DNA of 18,967 nucleotides from Sulfurihydrogenibium yellowstonense SS-5 (GTDB lineage: Bacteria > Aquificota > Aquificia > Aquificales > Hydrogenothermaceae): assembly GCF_000173615.1 (NCBI RefSeq), contig NZ_ABZS01000003.1, forward strand, positions 1-18,967, in the 5' to 3' direction. Of this stretch, positions 7,536 to 15,062 are shown piece after piece. The notes below the pieces were generated by a model that saw nothing but the letters and a program-made list of their open reading frames with translations, ran no database searches and was not told where the DNA came from. The position numbers and the translations under genes are program-made. Within the stretch, counting starts at the first letter, position 1. Each line of letters starts with the position of its first letter.

Positions 7536-7834
7536 TAGAAAAGGTAATCCTAATTCCTATCATTCTTAATCTTGTCAATCAGCCAAAAGAGACAATCGAA
7601 AATGAAAATGTTATAGAAATTCCTATATATAAGCAGGAAATTTCCATTCCGATTTCTAAAAAGAAAAAGAATTCTTACGTGTCAAGAAAAAGAAAAAATT
7701 TAAATTATAAGGTAAATGTTTATAAAGATTCTAATTATCTTCATGTAAAAATTTCTATACCAAGAAAATATCTAAAATCTAATCAAACAATAAAACTGCC
7801 ACCGAAAAAAGTTGATGTAGAAATAGAAGAATAA
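7532..7834 (+). CDS. Small basic protein of unknown function, coupled to the Ig-like protein
   Basis: This 100-residue product is not recognised. It begins with a short hydrophobic stretch ([11 protein letters not shown], residues 5-15) that is too short for a confident membrane segment or signal peptide. It continues with alternating Ile-rich strands ([15 protein letters not shown]). A very basic patch [13 protein letters not shown] sits near the middle, and the end is again beta-like ([16 protein letters not shown], then [13 protein letters not shown]). The start codon overlaps the upstream stop in an ATGA, so its translation is probably coupled to the secreted Ig-like protein. It ends 17 bp before guaA. 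Its reality rests on the overlap, spacing and lack of a competing frame. It may interact with its neighbour, but no function can be assigned. Confidence 0.65.
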   Translation: MIEKVILIPIILNLVNQPKETIENENVIEIPIYKQEISIPISKKKKNSYVSRKRKNLNYKVNVYKDSNYLHVKISIPRKYLKSNQTIKLPPKKVDVEIEE

Positions 7835-7851
7835 AATATAAAGGAGTTAAG

Positions 7852-9387
7852 ATGCATCGAGGAATAGTAATTTTAGATTTTGGCTCTCAATACACCCAGT
7901 TAATAGCAAGAAGGATAAGAGAATTAAATGTTTATAGCGAGATTTTGCAGTTTAACGCATCTGTAGAGGAGATACTAAAACATAATCCAAAAGGAATGAT
8001 ATTTTCTGGTGGACCTGCTTCTGTTTATGAGCCTGATGCACCTAAGCCGGATGAAAAAGTTTATGATTTAGGATTGCCTATTCTTGGAATTTGTTATGGA
8101 CTTCAGCTTATAACTCATCATTTTGGTGGAGAAGTAATAAAAGCTGATAAGCACGAGTATGGTAAAGCCGAGTTAGAAGTTTTAGATCATGAAGACCTTT
8201 TTTATAATATCCCACACTATACACAAGTTTGGATGAGTCATGCAGATAAAGTAGTAAAACTACCGGAAGGTTTTGAAGTAATTGGTAGAACGTTTAACGC
8301 GCCTTTTGCAGCTGTAAGAAACAAAGAAAAGAAAATTTGGGGCGTTCAGTTCCATCCGGAAGTAAGCCATACACTTCTTGGTAAAGAAATGCTGAAAAAC
8401 TTTGCAGTCAGGATTTGTAAATGTAAACAAGACTGGACTATGGGTAATTTCTTAATGGAAAAGCAGGCTGAAATAAGAAAAATGGTGGGTAACAAAAAAG
8501 CAATCTGTGCTTTGTCTGGTGGCGTTGATTCATCTGTTGCGGCGGTTTTAGTTCATAATGCGATTGGAGATAATTTAACTTGCATCTTTGTTGACAATGG
8601 ACTTTTGAGAAAAGGTGAAAGAGAACAGGTAGAAAAAACATTTAGAGACAATTTCCATATTTCATTGATAGTAGTAGATGCAAAAGATAGGTTTTTAAAG
8701 GCATTAAAAGGAATCACAGACCCGGAGCAAAAGAGAAAGATAATCGGTAATCTTTTTATAGAAGTCTTTGAAGAAGAAGCGAAAAAATTAAAAGATGTAG
8801 AATACTTAGTTCAAGGTACATTATACCCAGACGTTATAGAAAGCGTATCAGTTAAAGGGCCATCAGCAGTTATTAAAACTCACCATAACGTTGGCGGACT
8901 ACCGGAGAGAATGAACTTAAAGCTTATAGAACCGCTAAGAGAGTTATTCAAAGATGAAGTAAGAGAGCTTGGCAAAGAGCTTGGATTGCCAGAAGAGATT
9001 ATTTACAGACAACCATTCCCAGGACCAGGTTTGGCTATAAGGGTAATTGGTGAAGTAAATGAAAATGATTTAAACATTTTAAGAGAAGCAGATGCAATAG
9101 TTTTAGAAGAAATAAAAAAAGCAGGACTTTATAAAGATTTATGGCAATCTTTTGCAGTTTTACTGCCAATTCATACAGTCGGAGTAATGGGAGATTATAG
9201 AACATACGAAAAAGTCATAGCAATCAGAGCAGTAGAAAGTACGGACGGAATGACAGCTGACTGGGCAAGGCTACCGTATGATTTACTTGACACGATGATG
9301 AGACGAATAATTAACGAAGTAAAAGGTGTCAATAGAGTAGTTTATGATATCTCTTCAAAGCCACCTGCAACCATAGAATGGGAATAA
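7852..9387 (+). CDS. guaA: GMP synthase (glutamine-hydrolysing)
   Basis: Converts XMP to GMP using ATP and glutamine, the last step of guanine nucleotide synthesis in the cytoplasm. The 511-residue product has the full two-part architecture. Residues 1-190 are a class I glutamine amidotransferase with [18 protein letters not shown], nucleophile Cys81 in GICYGLQ, and His168/Glu170 in QFHPEVSH. Residues about 200-395 are the ATP-pyrophosphatase with the P-loop [11 protein letters not shown] (221-231). The C-terminal dimerisation domain contains [16 protein letters not shown] and ends with the family's KPPATIEWE. Length and all catalytic residues are normal. ATG 7852 has AAGGAG upstream. It lies inside a run of co-directional genes, and the patatin gene starts one base after its stop, so it may share a transcript with the flagellar genes or have a promoter further upstream. 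Confidence 0.98.
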   Translation: MHRGIVILDFGSQYTQLIARRIRELNVYSEILQFNASVEEILKHNPKGMIFSGGPASVYEPDAPKPDEKVYDLGLPILGICYGLQLITHHFGGEVIKADKHEYGKAELEVLDHEDLFYNIPHYTQVWMSHADKVVKLPEGFEVIGRTFNAPFAAVRNKEKKIWGVQFHPEVSHTLLGKEMLKNFAVRICKCKQDWTMGNFLMEKQAEIRKMVGNKKAICALSGGVDSSVAAVLVHNAIGDNLTCIFVDNGLLRKGEREQVEKTFRDNFHISLIVVDAKDRFLKALKGITDPEQKRKIIGNLFIEVFEEEAKKLKDVEYLVQGTLYPDVIESVSVKGPSAVIKTHHNVGGLPERMNLKLIEPLRELFKDEVRELGKELGLPEEIIYRQPFPGPGLAIRVIGEVNENDLNILREADAIVLEEIKKAGLYKDLWQSFAVLLPIHTVGVMGDYRTYEKVIAIRAVESTDGMTADWARLPYDLLDTMMRRIINEVKGVNRVVYDISSKPPATIEWE

Positions 9388-9388
9388 T

Positions 9389-10144
9389 TTGAAAATAGGA
9401 ATAGCATTATCCGGCGGTGCAGTAAGAGGACTTGCTCATATTGGAGTTTTAAAAGCCTTAGAAGAGCTTGACATTAAGCCAGATATAGTCTCCGGAGTTA
9501 GTGCTGGCTCTATCATTGGTTCTTTTTACTGTGCCGGATATTCTCCCAAAGAGATGGAAGAGATTGCTTTAAAAACCAATTTAAACAGCTTCATACTTCC
9601 TTCTATTTCTAAAAAAGCTCTCTTTAGCTTAGATAAATTAGAAAGCTTTTTGGAAAAATACATTGGAAAGATAAATATTGAAGATTTAAAAATTCCTCTA
9701 ATAATCGCAGCAACAAATTTAAATAAAGCAACCATAGAATATTTTCAAAGTGGAAGTTTAATAAAAACAGTTAAGGCTTCTTGCAGTATTCCAGTCATGT
9801 TTAAACCTGTTAAGATTGATAAATATTTCTATGTTGACGGGGGTATTATGAATAACCTTCCGGTAGAAACTTTAAGAGAAAAAGTAGATTTTGCAATAGG
9901 TGTGGAAGTAAATCCATTTTTAGAAGAAGAGAAAGATTTTAATAATATAATTTCAATAGGAATAAGAAGTTTTTATCTTGCCATAAGGTCTAACACTGAA
10001 ACAAGCAAAAAGCTTTGTGATTTAGTTATCCAGCCAATAGAACTTGTTAATATTCCATTGTTTGCTACTTGGAAAGCAAAAGAGGCGATAGAAATAGGTT
10101 ATACTTTTACAAAAGAGTTAATTAAAGAGCAAATAAGAAAATGA
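9389..10144 (+). CDS. Patatin-like phospholipase/esterase (RssA-type)
   Basis: A cytoplasmic or peripheral serine lipid hydrolase of the patatin family, with a Ser-Asp catalytic dyad. The 251-residue product shows the oxyanion glycine loop LSGGAVRGLAHIGVLKAL (residues 7-24), the nucleophile elbow GVSAGS with Ser38, and the catalytic Asp150 in YVDGGIMNNLPV. This is the complete short bacterial form without added membrane or beta-barrel domains. The physiological substrate is unknown. The start is TTG at 9389, only one base after the guaA stop. No later start would keep the glycine loop, so this start is quite secure, and translation is probably coupled to guaA. The stop is followed by a 157-bp gap before the second Ig-like gene. 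Confidence 0.93.
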   Translation: MKIGIALSGGAVRGLAHIGVLKALEELDIKPDIVSGVSAGSIIGSFYCAGYSPKEMEEIALKTNLNSFILPSISKKALFSLDKLESFLEKYIGKINIEDLKIPLIIAATNLNKATIEYFQSGSLIKTVKASCSIPVMFKPVKIDKYFYVDGGIMNNLPVETLREKVDFAIGVEVNPFLEEEKDFNNIISIGIRSFYLAIRSNTETSKKLCDLVIQPIELVNIPLFATWKAKEAIEIGYTFTKELIKEQIRK

Positions 10145-10238
10145 CAGATAATTATACAAACGTTTAATCCTCAACTGTTTATCTCTAAACAAATACTTTA
10201 ATCATTTGAAATTATAAATGTATCGATTTTTTAAATCA

Positions 10239-10266
10239 TTTAATTGTGTTAGAATATTACTATACT
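10239..10266 (+). promoter_or_regulatory. Possible promoter for the second Ig-like gene
   Basis: The 157-bp gap after the patatin gene contains TATACT (10261-10266), a good -10 box. TTTAAT (10239-10244), 16 bp upstream, could be a weak -35. It lies 36 bp before ATG 10302, whose Shine-Dalgarno AGGAGGG is at 10287-10293. The A/T-rich background makes chance matches likely. Confidence 0.3.
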
Positions 10267-10301
10267 TGAACCATCTTTCATATTTTAGGAGGGAAATATT
10301 A

Positions 10302-11702
10302 ATGTTGATTAATCGTATTAAAATATTATTATCATTAATATTTGTCTTTTATTCAACGTATGCATTAGCACAGATAAAAGTCGAATCAGGTAATATATCT
10401 TATTTTCAAGTAAACTATAAGAAAACTGTTAGAGCCGGAGAAGAAACTACTATTACTATTACTGCTAAAGACCCTTTTGATAATGATGTTACAGATCTTT
10501 CAGGAAAAGTTATATTAAAAATTAATAATAAAGATAAAGTTATTACTTTTTCAAGTGGTGTTGGAAGTTTAAAGTTCTATTCTGAAACAGTCGGAAAATA
10601 CAATTTTAAAATTTACTTAGAAAATGAGCCATTTAAGATAAAAGATTCTTACACATCCGGTTTTCTAAATGAATTTAACATTTACGTTTTAAACAATAAA
10701 ATTTCTAAAGTCGAAATCATAACCTCTCCTGAATTTATACCTGAGTATGAAAAAGAATTTTCTATCGTTGCATATGATAAATTTGGAAATTTAGTTAATG
10801 ATACATCTTATGGTGAACAATCTTTAATAATTCAAACTAACGGGAGCTTTAAAACTATCATAAGAAATAAGGAACTTGAAAACGGAAGAAAAACAATAAA
10901 ATTTATTCCATCTGAATTACATGATATAAAAATAGAGGTTTTCGATGAAAATAAATCTTTACTTGGGTCGAAAACCTTAGCTTTTGTTATACAAATTCCA
11001 AAATATATAAAAATTGCAATGCCGGAGAAAACAAGAGCCGGTGAAGAGTTTGAAGCAAAACTTAGTGTTTATGACCAAAACGGTTTGTTAATAAAAGTCT
11101 ATGACAAGATAGGAAAACCTGTAAAATTGACTCATAATGGTTCAGGAAGACTAATACCGGATATTGTATACCCTCAGCAATTTTCTAAAGGTATAGCTAT
11201 AGTAAAGCTGATTTATACAAAAAATGAACAAATTAAAATTACACCTATAATTGAAGGATATGAAAAAATATCTTATAGCGAAGGGTCAAAAGAACCAGCA
11301 CAAGAAACTCCAAAAGAAGAAAAAGCACCAGAGATAGTAAAAAAACCAGAAACAAAAGAGAAAATTATTCCGGATAAAATAGTTAGAGCTAAAGAGCCAG
11401 TCAAAATTTTAAATCTTTTTATACCTAAAAACATTGGAAAGCTTGAGAATGTTGAAACATTGAAAGAAGGAAATGGAATCAAAATCTTAAAGTTAGTTAT
11501 TTCCAATAGAAATAGAGATATAGAAGTTATAAAAGTAAACAGAAATATAGAAGTTAACGGAAGAGAAATTGGAAGATTGTCTTTATATGAGAATCAAGAA
11601 GGTGAAATTGAGATAGAAATAAAAACTCTACAAAATTACACTGTAAATCCTGTGTTAGATAAAAGCCAAAATTTAATTAAATTAGAAATATATAAAGATT
11701 AA
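10302..11702 (+). CDS. Secreted multi-domain Ig-like protein of unknown function (paralog 2)
   Basis: The product is 466 residues from ATG 10302, which has a strong AGGAGGG (10287-10293). A longer frame from 10218 is rejected because it would put 28 non-conserved residues before a clear signal peptide (IKILLSLIFVFYSTYALA, cleavage likely after Ala23). The layout matches the product of 6120-7535. It opens with a GNISYFQVNYKKT segment and an AGEE-TITI-AKDPFDN first repeat. A second Ig-like unit (IVAYDKFGNLV) follows, then a third with LLIKVYDKIGKPVKLTHNGS then GRLIPDI. A Pro/Glu/Lys linker (about 332-368) leads to a C-terminal beta-rich domain. The third repeat and the linker-plus-C-terminal layout are best conserved between the two. 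Expected location is periplasm or cell surface. Function is unknown. It is the last gene of the plus-strand run and faces the minus-strand glucoamylase gene. Confidence 0.82.
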   Translation: MLINRIKILLSLIFVFYSTYALAQIKVESGNISYFQVNYKKTVRAGEETTITITAKDPFDNDVTDLSGKVILKINNKDKVITFSSGVGSLKFYSETVGKYNFKIYLENEPFKIKDSYTSGFLNEFNIYVLNNKISKVEIITSPEFIPEYEKEFSIVAYDKFGNLVNDTSYGEQSLIIQTNGSFKTIIRNKELENGRKTIKFIPSELHDIKIEVFDENKSLLGSKTLAFVIQIPKYIKIAMPEKTRAGEEFEAKLSVYDQNGLLIKVYDKIGKPVKLTHNGSGRLIPDIVYPQQFSKGIAIVKLIYTKNEQIKITPIIEGYEKISYSEGSKEPAQETPKEEKAPEIVKKPETKEKIIPDKIVRAKEPVKILNLFIPKNIGKLENVETLKEGNGIKILKLVISNRNRDIEVIKVNRNIEVNGREIGRLSLYENQEGEIEIEIKTLQNYTVNPVLDKSQNLIKLEIYKD

Positions 11703-11764
11703 AAGTTAGATAATGCCCGGAAAGTAGGAGTTTTCAAAAATTTTTGTTAGCGTACCTTTACGTG

Positions 11765-11855
11765 TCATCCTGAGGACTTTTAGTCCGAAGGATCTCTTTT
11801 TCGATCTTTTGACTTGAAAAGAAAGGTGTGAGATTCTTCGCTTCGCTCAGAATGA
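11765..11855 (+). repeat. Intact two-arm hairpin repeat, copy 1
   Basis: The 91-bp element has two imperfect palindromic arms in inverted orientation. Arm A (11765-11796) is TCATCCTGAGGAC, loop TTTTA, GTCCGAAGGATCTC. Arm B (11830-11855) is GAGATTCTTCGC, TTC, GCTCAGAATGA. Each arm folds into a hairpin with an outer 5-bp stem, a two-base internal loop and an inner stem. T-tracts follow arm A on the plus strand. It closely matches 16994-17083, and weaker similarity extends about 20 bp further on the left and 12 bp on the right. No flanking direct repeat or transposase is seen. Confidence 0.9.
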
Positions 11856-11972
11856 AGATGTGGATGGAGATATAACTTCTCTTTTTTCTATCATTTTTAT
11901 GGTTCTGCTCTGAAGACTCTCCTCTTTTAAGAAGAAAAGACAAGGAAGTGAGGAATATGAGTAAGAAAGGAG

Positions 11973-11999
11973 GAAGATTATTCGCTTACACTCAAAATG
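11973..11999 (+). repeat. Degraded type-B arm of the hairpin repeat
   Basis: Reads GAAGATTATTCGCTT then ACACTCAAAATG. It aligns with arm B (GAGATTCTTCGCTT then CGCTCAGAATG) with a few substitutions and one inserted base. It lies about 120 bp from the intact copy and suggests an older, decayed insertion. Confidence 0.5.
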
Positions 12000-12100
12000 T
12001 TTTATATAATAACAACGAAAAGTTAAATGATAAGCATTAAAGAAAGGATAATCTTAGATGTTGTCCTGCGGCCGGCTAAAAATCTCCTGTTTTTCTTTTT

Positions 12101-14044
12101 TCAAGCCATCACATAATCTGGTGTTTTGTCTTCAATCAATCTCTTATTTAGCTTTTGTATTGAATAGCAAAACGAAGAATGAGACCACGTTAAAGGACAC
12201 ACAGATAACGGCTCTCCTGTGAATGGATGGAACTGCTCTGCCAACAATCCAGCCTGAGTTTTTCTCTTTATCACCCAGTTAATCAGCTGAAATGCCCTAT
12301 CAAACAATCCAACCTGTGTATACCAGTTAGCAAGCCATAAAGTAGTTATTATCCAAGGATTTCCTGGTGTATCATCAGACACTTTGTGATAGTAATCGTT
12401 TTCATATCTTGCAAGACCACCAATCCCATTTTTTATCCAAAGCCTATCCTCTACTGCCCTTACAGTATTAACCATTCTATAATCTTCTGGGTCTATCACG
12501 CCAAATTCATGAACAAGAAGCAAACTACTTTCTACAGTTTTATCCTTAATGATATTTCCGTTTTTATCTCTGTATATTCCTCTTAAAAATCTTCCTTCTT
12601 CTTCATCATAAAGATATTTCAAAATTCCATTCCTAATTTCCTCGGCTTTTTGATTGTACAAAACAGACTCTTCTTTATTTCCTACAAGTACAGCAAGCTT
12701 GGATGCAGCAATCAAACCTGCGTATACTGTTGATGCTGTATAAGTAAAAATACCTCTTCTTTCTTCCCATAAATCATAGCTTTCAAGGGGAAGGTTTAAC
12801 TGTGGGTCTGTATACTTAACCATAAAGTTTGCAGCCTTTCTGACAAATCCGTTATACATATAGTCCACAAACTCGATATCTTTACTATTTAAATAATGAT
12901 TGTACAAAGCAACCACCACTAAAGCTGTCTCATCTTCTTGGATTGGAAGCTGATAATTTTCATCATCGTCACACCAAGGATGCCATGAAGAACCTGCTGT
13001 TCCATCGGGAGAATATTTATGAAGAAGAAATCCTTCATCTGTTATATGCTGTTTACAGAATTTAAAAAATCTTTGTGTTAAGTTTGTATATCCTGCGTTA
13101 TCAAGAGACATAACGATAAAAGCACCATCCCTTGGCCAAAGATAGCTGTAATGGTCTTTGTTGAACTTATAAATCGATGTATCATTTGCGGCAACGATAG
13201 CACCGTTATTGTCAAAGTGAGCACGAATGATTAAAAGACTTTGATAGTATAGGTCTTTTATATTTTTAGATAAAGCCGGCAATAGCCTGTCTTTTGTCTT
13301 TATCCAACCTTGCCAAAACTCCTGCGTCTCTTCAAGTAAATGATCTAAGCCTTCATTGCTTACTTTATTTTTCAATTTAACTATATCATCATAACGATGA
13401 CCAACTAAAAGATAGTAGTAAGCTGTTTTACTTTCAAAAGGTTTTAGATTTTCAACTATTGCCCAAGCACTATCGATCTCTCCTTGAACTATCTTATTTC
13501 TGCTTAAATGACCTCTTTCAATCTCCAACCAAGAGCCGGATGTATGGTTTTTCTTTGAGACGGTATATTCAAAATTACTACTTTGAGATGAGATATAAAT
13601 ATACGTTGCGCCTTTGTAATGAATCAAGCCTTTTAATTTTGGGTCGTAGTATGCAGTATTACCTATTTCAGATTCATTTAACTTAAACCCGTGGTAAAAA
13701 AATATTTTTACTTCTTTTTCTTCTTCTGTTAGATTTGTAATCAGGATTTGATGGATTAAGATGTCTGAATATTTATGAATAGCTGATTTAAAGTTTAGTT
13801 TGATACCAAGCTCATCAGATTTAGCTTCTAAATTCGCAACCAGCGAATTTTCACAGTAGCTAAATTTTTTCTCCCAAGAGTCATCAATCCATTTAAACCT
13901 ACCATTTACATATATACCAATAGAGTTTGCCTCTGAGTTTAGATGATTATACATTCCAACATAAGGAAAGTAAAAGTCTCTAATAGCAAAGTTTTTATCT
14001 ATATTAACAAAAAATCTTCCATTACTTAACACTATCTCTTTCAT
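12101..14044 (-). CDS. Glycoside hydrolase family 15 (glucoamylase-like)
   Basis: Inverting exo-hydrolase of alpha-glucosidic bonds, probably acting on intracellular glycogen, maltodextrin or a similar glucan. Trehalase and isomaltose-type activities also occur in this family, so the substrate is open. The 647-residue product has an N-terminal beta-sandwich domain (about 1-240, beginning MKEIVLSNGRFFVNIDKNFA) and an (alpha/alpha)6 catalytic barrel. The barrel contains HYSYLWPRDGAFIVM (substrate pocket, 298-312), LPLESYDLWEERRGIFTYTA with the probable acid Glu427 or Glu428, and GLLAEQFHP with the probable base Glu603 near the end. No signal peptide is present, so it is cytoplasmic. Its start overlaps the end of rluB by 23 bp, suggesting coupled expression with that gene. 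All key motifs are intact. Confidence 0.93.
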   Translation of the reverse strand: MKEIVLSNGRFFVNIDKNFAIRDFYFPYVGMYNHLNSEANSIGIYVNGRFKWIDDSWEKKFSYCENSLVANLEAKSDELGIKLNFKSAIHKYSDILIHQILITNLTEEEKEVKIFFYHGFKLNESEIGNTAYYDPKLKGLIHYKGATYIYISSQSSNFEYTVSKKNHTSGSWLEIERGHLSRNKIVQGEIDSAWAIVENLKPFESKTAYYYLLVGHRYDDIVKLKNKVSNEGLDHLLEETQEFWQGWIKTKDRLLPALSKNIKDLYYQSLLIIRAHFDNNGAIVAANDTSIYKFNKDHYSYLWPRDGAFIVMSLDNAGYTNLTQRFFKFCKQHITDEGFLLHKYSPDGTAGSSWHPWCDDDENYQLPIQEDETALVVVALYNHYLNSKDIEFVDYMYNGFVRKAANFMVKYTDPQLNLPLESYDLWEERRGIFTYTASTVYAGLIAASKLAVLVGNKEESVLYNQKAEEIRNGILKYLYDEEEGRFLRGIYRDKNGNIIKDKTVESSLLLVHEFGVIDPEDYRMVNTVRAVEDRLWIKNGIGGLARYENDYYHKVSDDTPGNPWIITTLWLANWYTQVGLFDRAFQLINWVIKRKTQAGLLAEQFHPFTGEPLSVCPLTWSHSSFCYSIQKLNKRLIEDKTPDYVMA

Positions 14045-14756
14045 AGATTGACTTTACCTCTTTGTCTGTTAAATGTTTAAATTGATGTGGCTTTAAGTTT
14101 TCAATAGAAATGCTATCTATTTTAACACGGACAAGCCTTCTTACTTTATGATTAAATTTACTCACATATCTTCTTAAGATTCTTTTTTTTCCGCTATGAA
14201 TTTCAAAAAGTAGCCATGTGCTATCTTTTGTGTGTTTTAAGATTTCAACTTTATCCGGTTTAAAAAAGCCGTCTTCTAAAATAGCTCCTTTTTTCATCTG
14301 ATTTAGCCTCTCTTCATTAACTTTTGGAACTACCTCTACGTGATAAATTTTTCTGATTTCATGCCTTGGATGGGCAATTTTATTTGCAAACTCACCATCA
14401 TTTGTTAAAATTAAAAGACCTTCGCTATTATAATCAAGCCTTCCAACAGGAAATAAGTTTTCTTTGATATTTAACTCTTTAAGCAAATCTGTTAATGTTT
14501 TTCTTCCAAACTTATCTTTCCCAACTGCTGAAAGATAGCCAACAGGTTTGTAGATTTTTATGTAAATCTTTTTCTCTACCGGTTTTATGATATTACCTTC
14601 AACTTCTACTACATCTTTTTCAGGATTTATCTTAGCTCCTAAGTCTTTGATGATTTCTCCATTTACTTTAACTATTCCTTCTTTTATAAGCTCGTCTGCC
14701 TTTCTTCTGCTACATATTCCACTTTGTGCTATATATTTATTCAATCTTACTTGCAT
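14022..14756 (-). CDS. rluB: 23S rRNA pseudouridine synthase, RluB/RsuA family
   Basis: Isomerises uridine to pseudouridine in ribosomal RNA. The 244-residue product has an N-terminal S4 RNA-binding domain (RLNKYIAQSGICSRRKADEL, residues 4-23, through about 60) and then the RsuA-type catalytic domain. The catalytic Asp108 lies in FPVGRLDYNSEGLLILTNDG, and a further conserved stretch is FANKIAHPRHEIRKIYHV. The C-terminal KRILRRYVSKFNHKVRRLVR matches the RluB-type MRRM-F--GH-V-RL-R region, with RILRRY in place of the usual NRQVRRM. RluB is favoured over RsuA by that layout, but RluE or RluF-like specificity cannot be excluded. The start at 14756 has AAGG about 9 bases upstream on the minus strand. 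Confidence 0.9.
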   Translation of the reverse strand: MQVRLNKYIAQSGICSRRKADELIKEGIVKVNGEIIKDLGAKINPEKDVVEVEGNIIKPVEKKIYIKIYKPVGYLSAVGKDKFGRKTLTDLLKELNIKENLFPVGRLDYNSEGLLILTNDGEFANKIAHPRHEIRKIYHVEVVPKVNEERLNQMKKGAILEDGFFKPDKVEILKHTKDSTWLLFEIHSGKKRILRRYVSKFNHKVRRLVRVKIDSISIENLKPHQFKHLTDKEVKSIYERDSVK

Positions 14757-14830
14757 TTTTAACAGCCTTAATAAAATTTTTAATTATATAATATACACAC
14801 CTTGGGTGAGAAATTATGAAATTTAAAAAG

Positions 14831-14850
14831 GAAATCCTTCTCAGTATGGA
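14831..14850 (-). repeat. Possible decayed type-A arm
   Basis: GAAATCCTTCTCAGTATGGA resembles the reverse of arm A (GAGATCCTTC ... CTCAGGATGA) with the inner stem and loop deleted. It is short, so a chance match is possible. Confidence 0.35.
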
Positions 14851-14915
14851 TACAGATTGTAAAAAGTGATACAAGAAAGATAAGAAAGCGATTTGAATAG
14901 GCAGGAAGAGAAAAG

Positions 14916-14940
14916 GAGATTCTTTCCGTGGCTAGAGAAT
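14916..14940 (+). repeat. Possible decayed type-B arm
   Basis: GAGATTCTTTCCGTGGCT then AGAGAAT resembles arm B (GAGATTCTTCGCTTCGCT then CAGAAT), with identical first nine bases and several changes in the centre. It lies about 65 bp from the other possible arm in this gap. Confidence 0.35.
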
Positions 14941-15062
14941 TAAGATTTTTGATTTAATTAAAATAAAGCATTCTTAATAAATAAATCGGATTAATAACAT
15001 ATTTTATCGCTACAATTTGGATTAAAATATTTAATAATTTTTTAATAGGAGGTAAAAAAGTT

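Larger units (their letters stand above)
11703..12100. other. Convergent intergenic region with one intact and one degraded repeat
   Basis: This 398-bp gap lies between a plus-strand gene and a minus-strand gene that point at each other. It contains the intact repeat at 11765-11855 and a decayed arm at 11973-11999. The remaining sequence is A/T-rich with no credible coding frame or clear classical terminator. A GCCGGC palindrome at about 12071 is too small to name. Confidence 0.7.
14757..15062. other. Divergent intergenic region with decayed repeat arms
   Basis: These 306 bp separate divergent rluB and rseP and must carry both promoters. On the minus strand an A/T-rich stretch (TATATTATATAATT, 14781-14794) could hold the rluB -10 box. 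On the plus side the last 60 bp are A/T-rich, and AGGAGG at 15047-15052 serves rseP. Two short segments (14831-14850 and 14916-14940) look like decayed arms of the repeat. No coding frame is convincing. Confidence 0.5.

Noticed and set aside
10176-10191. Hairpin TGTTTA/TAAACA after the patatin gene
   Set aside because: Six A/T pairs and no following T-run. Too weak to call a terminator.
10218-10301. Upstream extension of the second Ig-like gene
   Set aside because: It would place 28 residues before a clear signal peptide. ATG 10302 has a strong AGGAGGG and matches the start of the paralog.
11758-11943. Minus-strand frame of 61 residues
   Set aside because: It is the translation of the repeat element (ILSEAKNL ... 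FFSSQKI). A near-identical peptide arises from copy 2, so shared sequence reflects the repeat, not a protein family.
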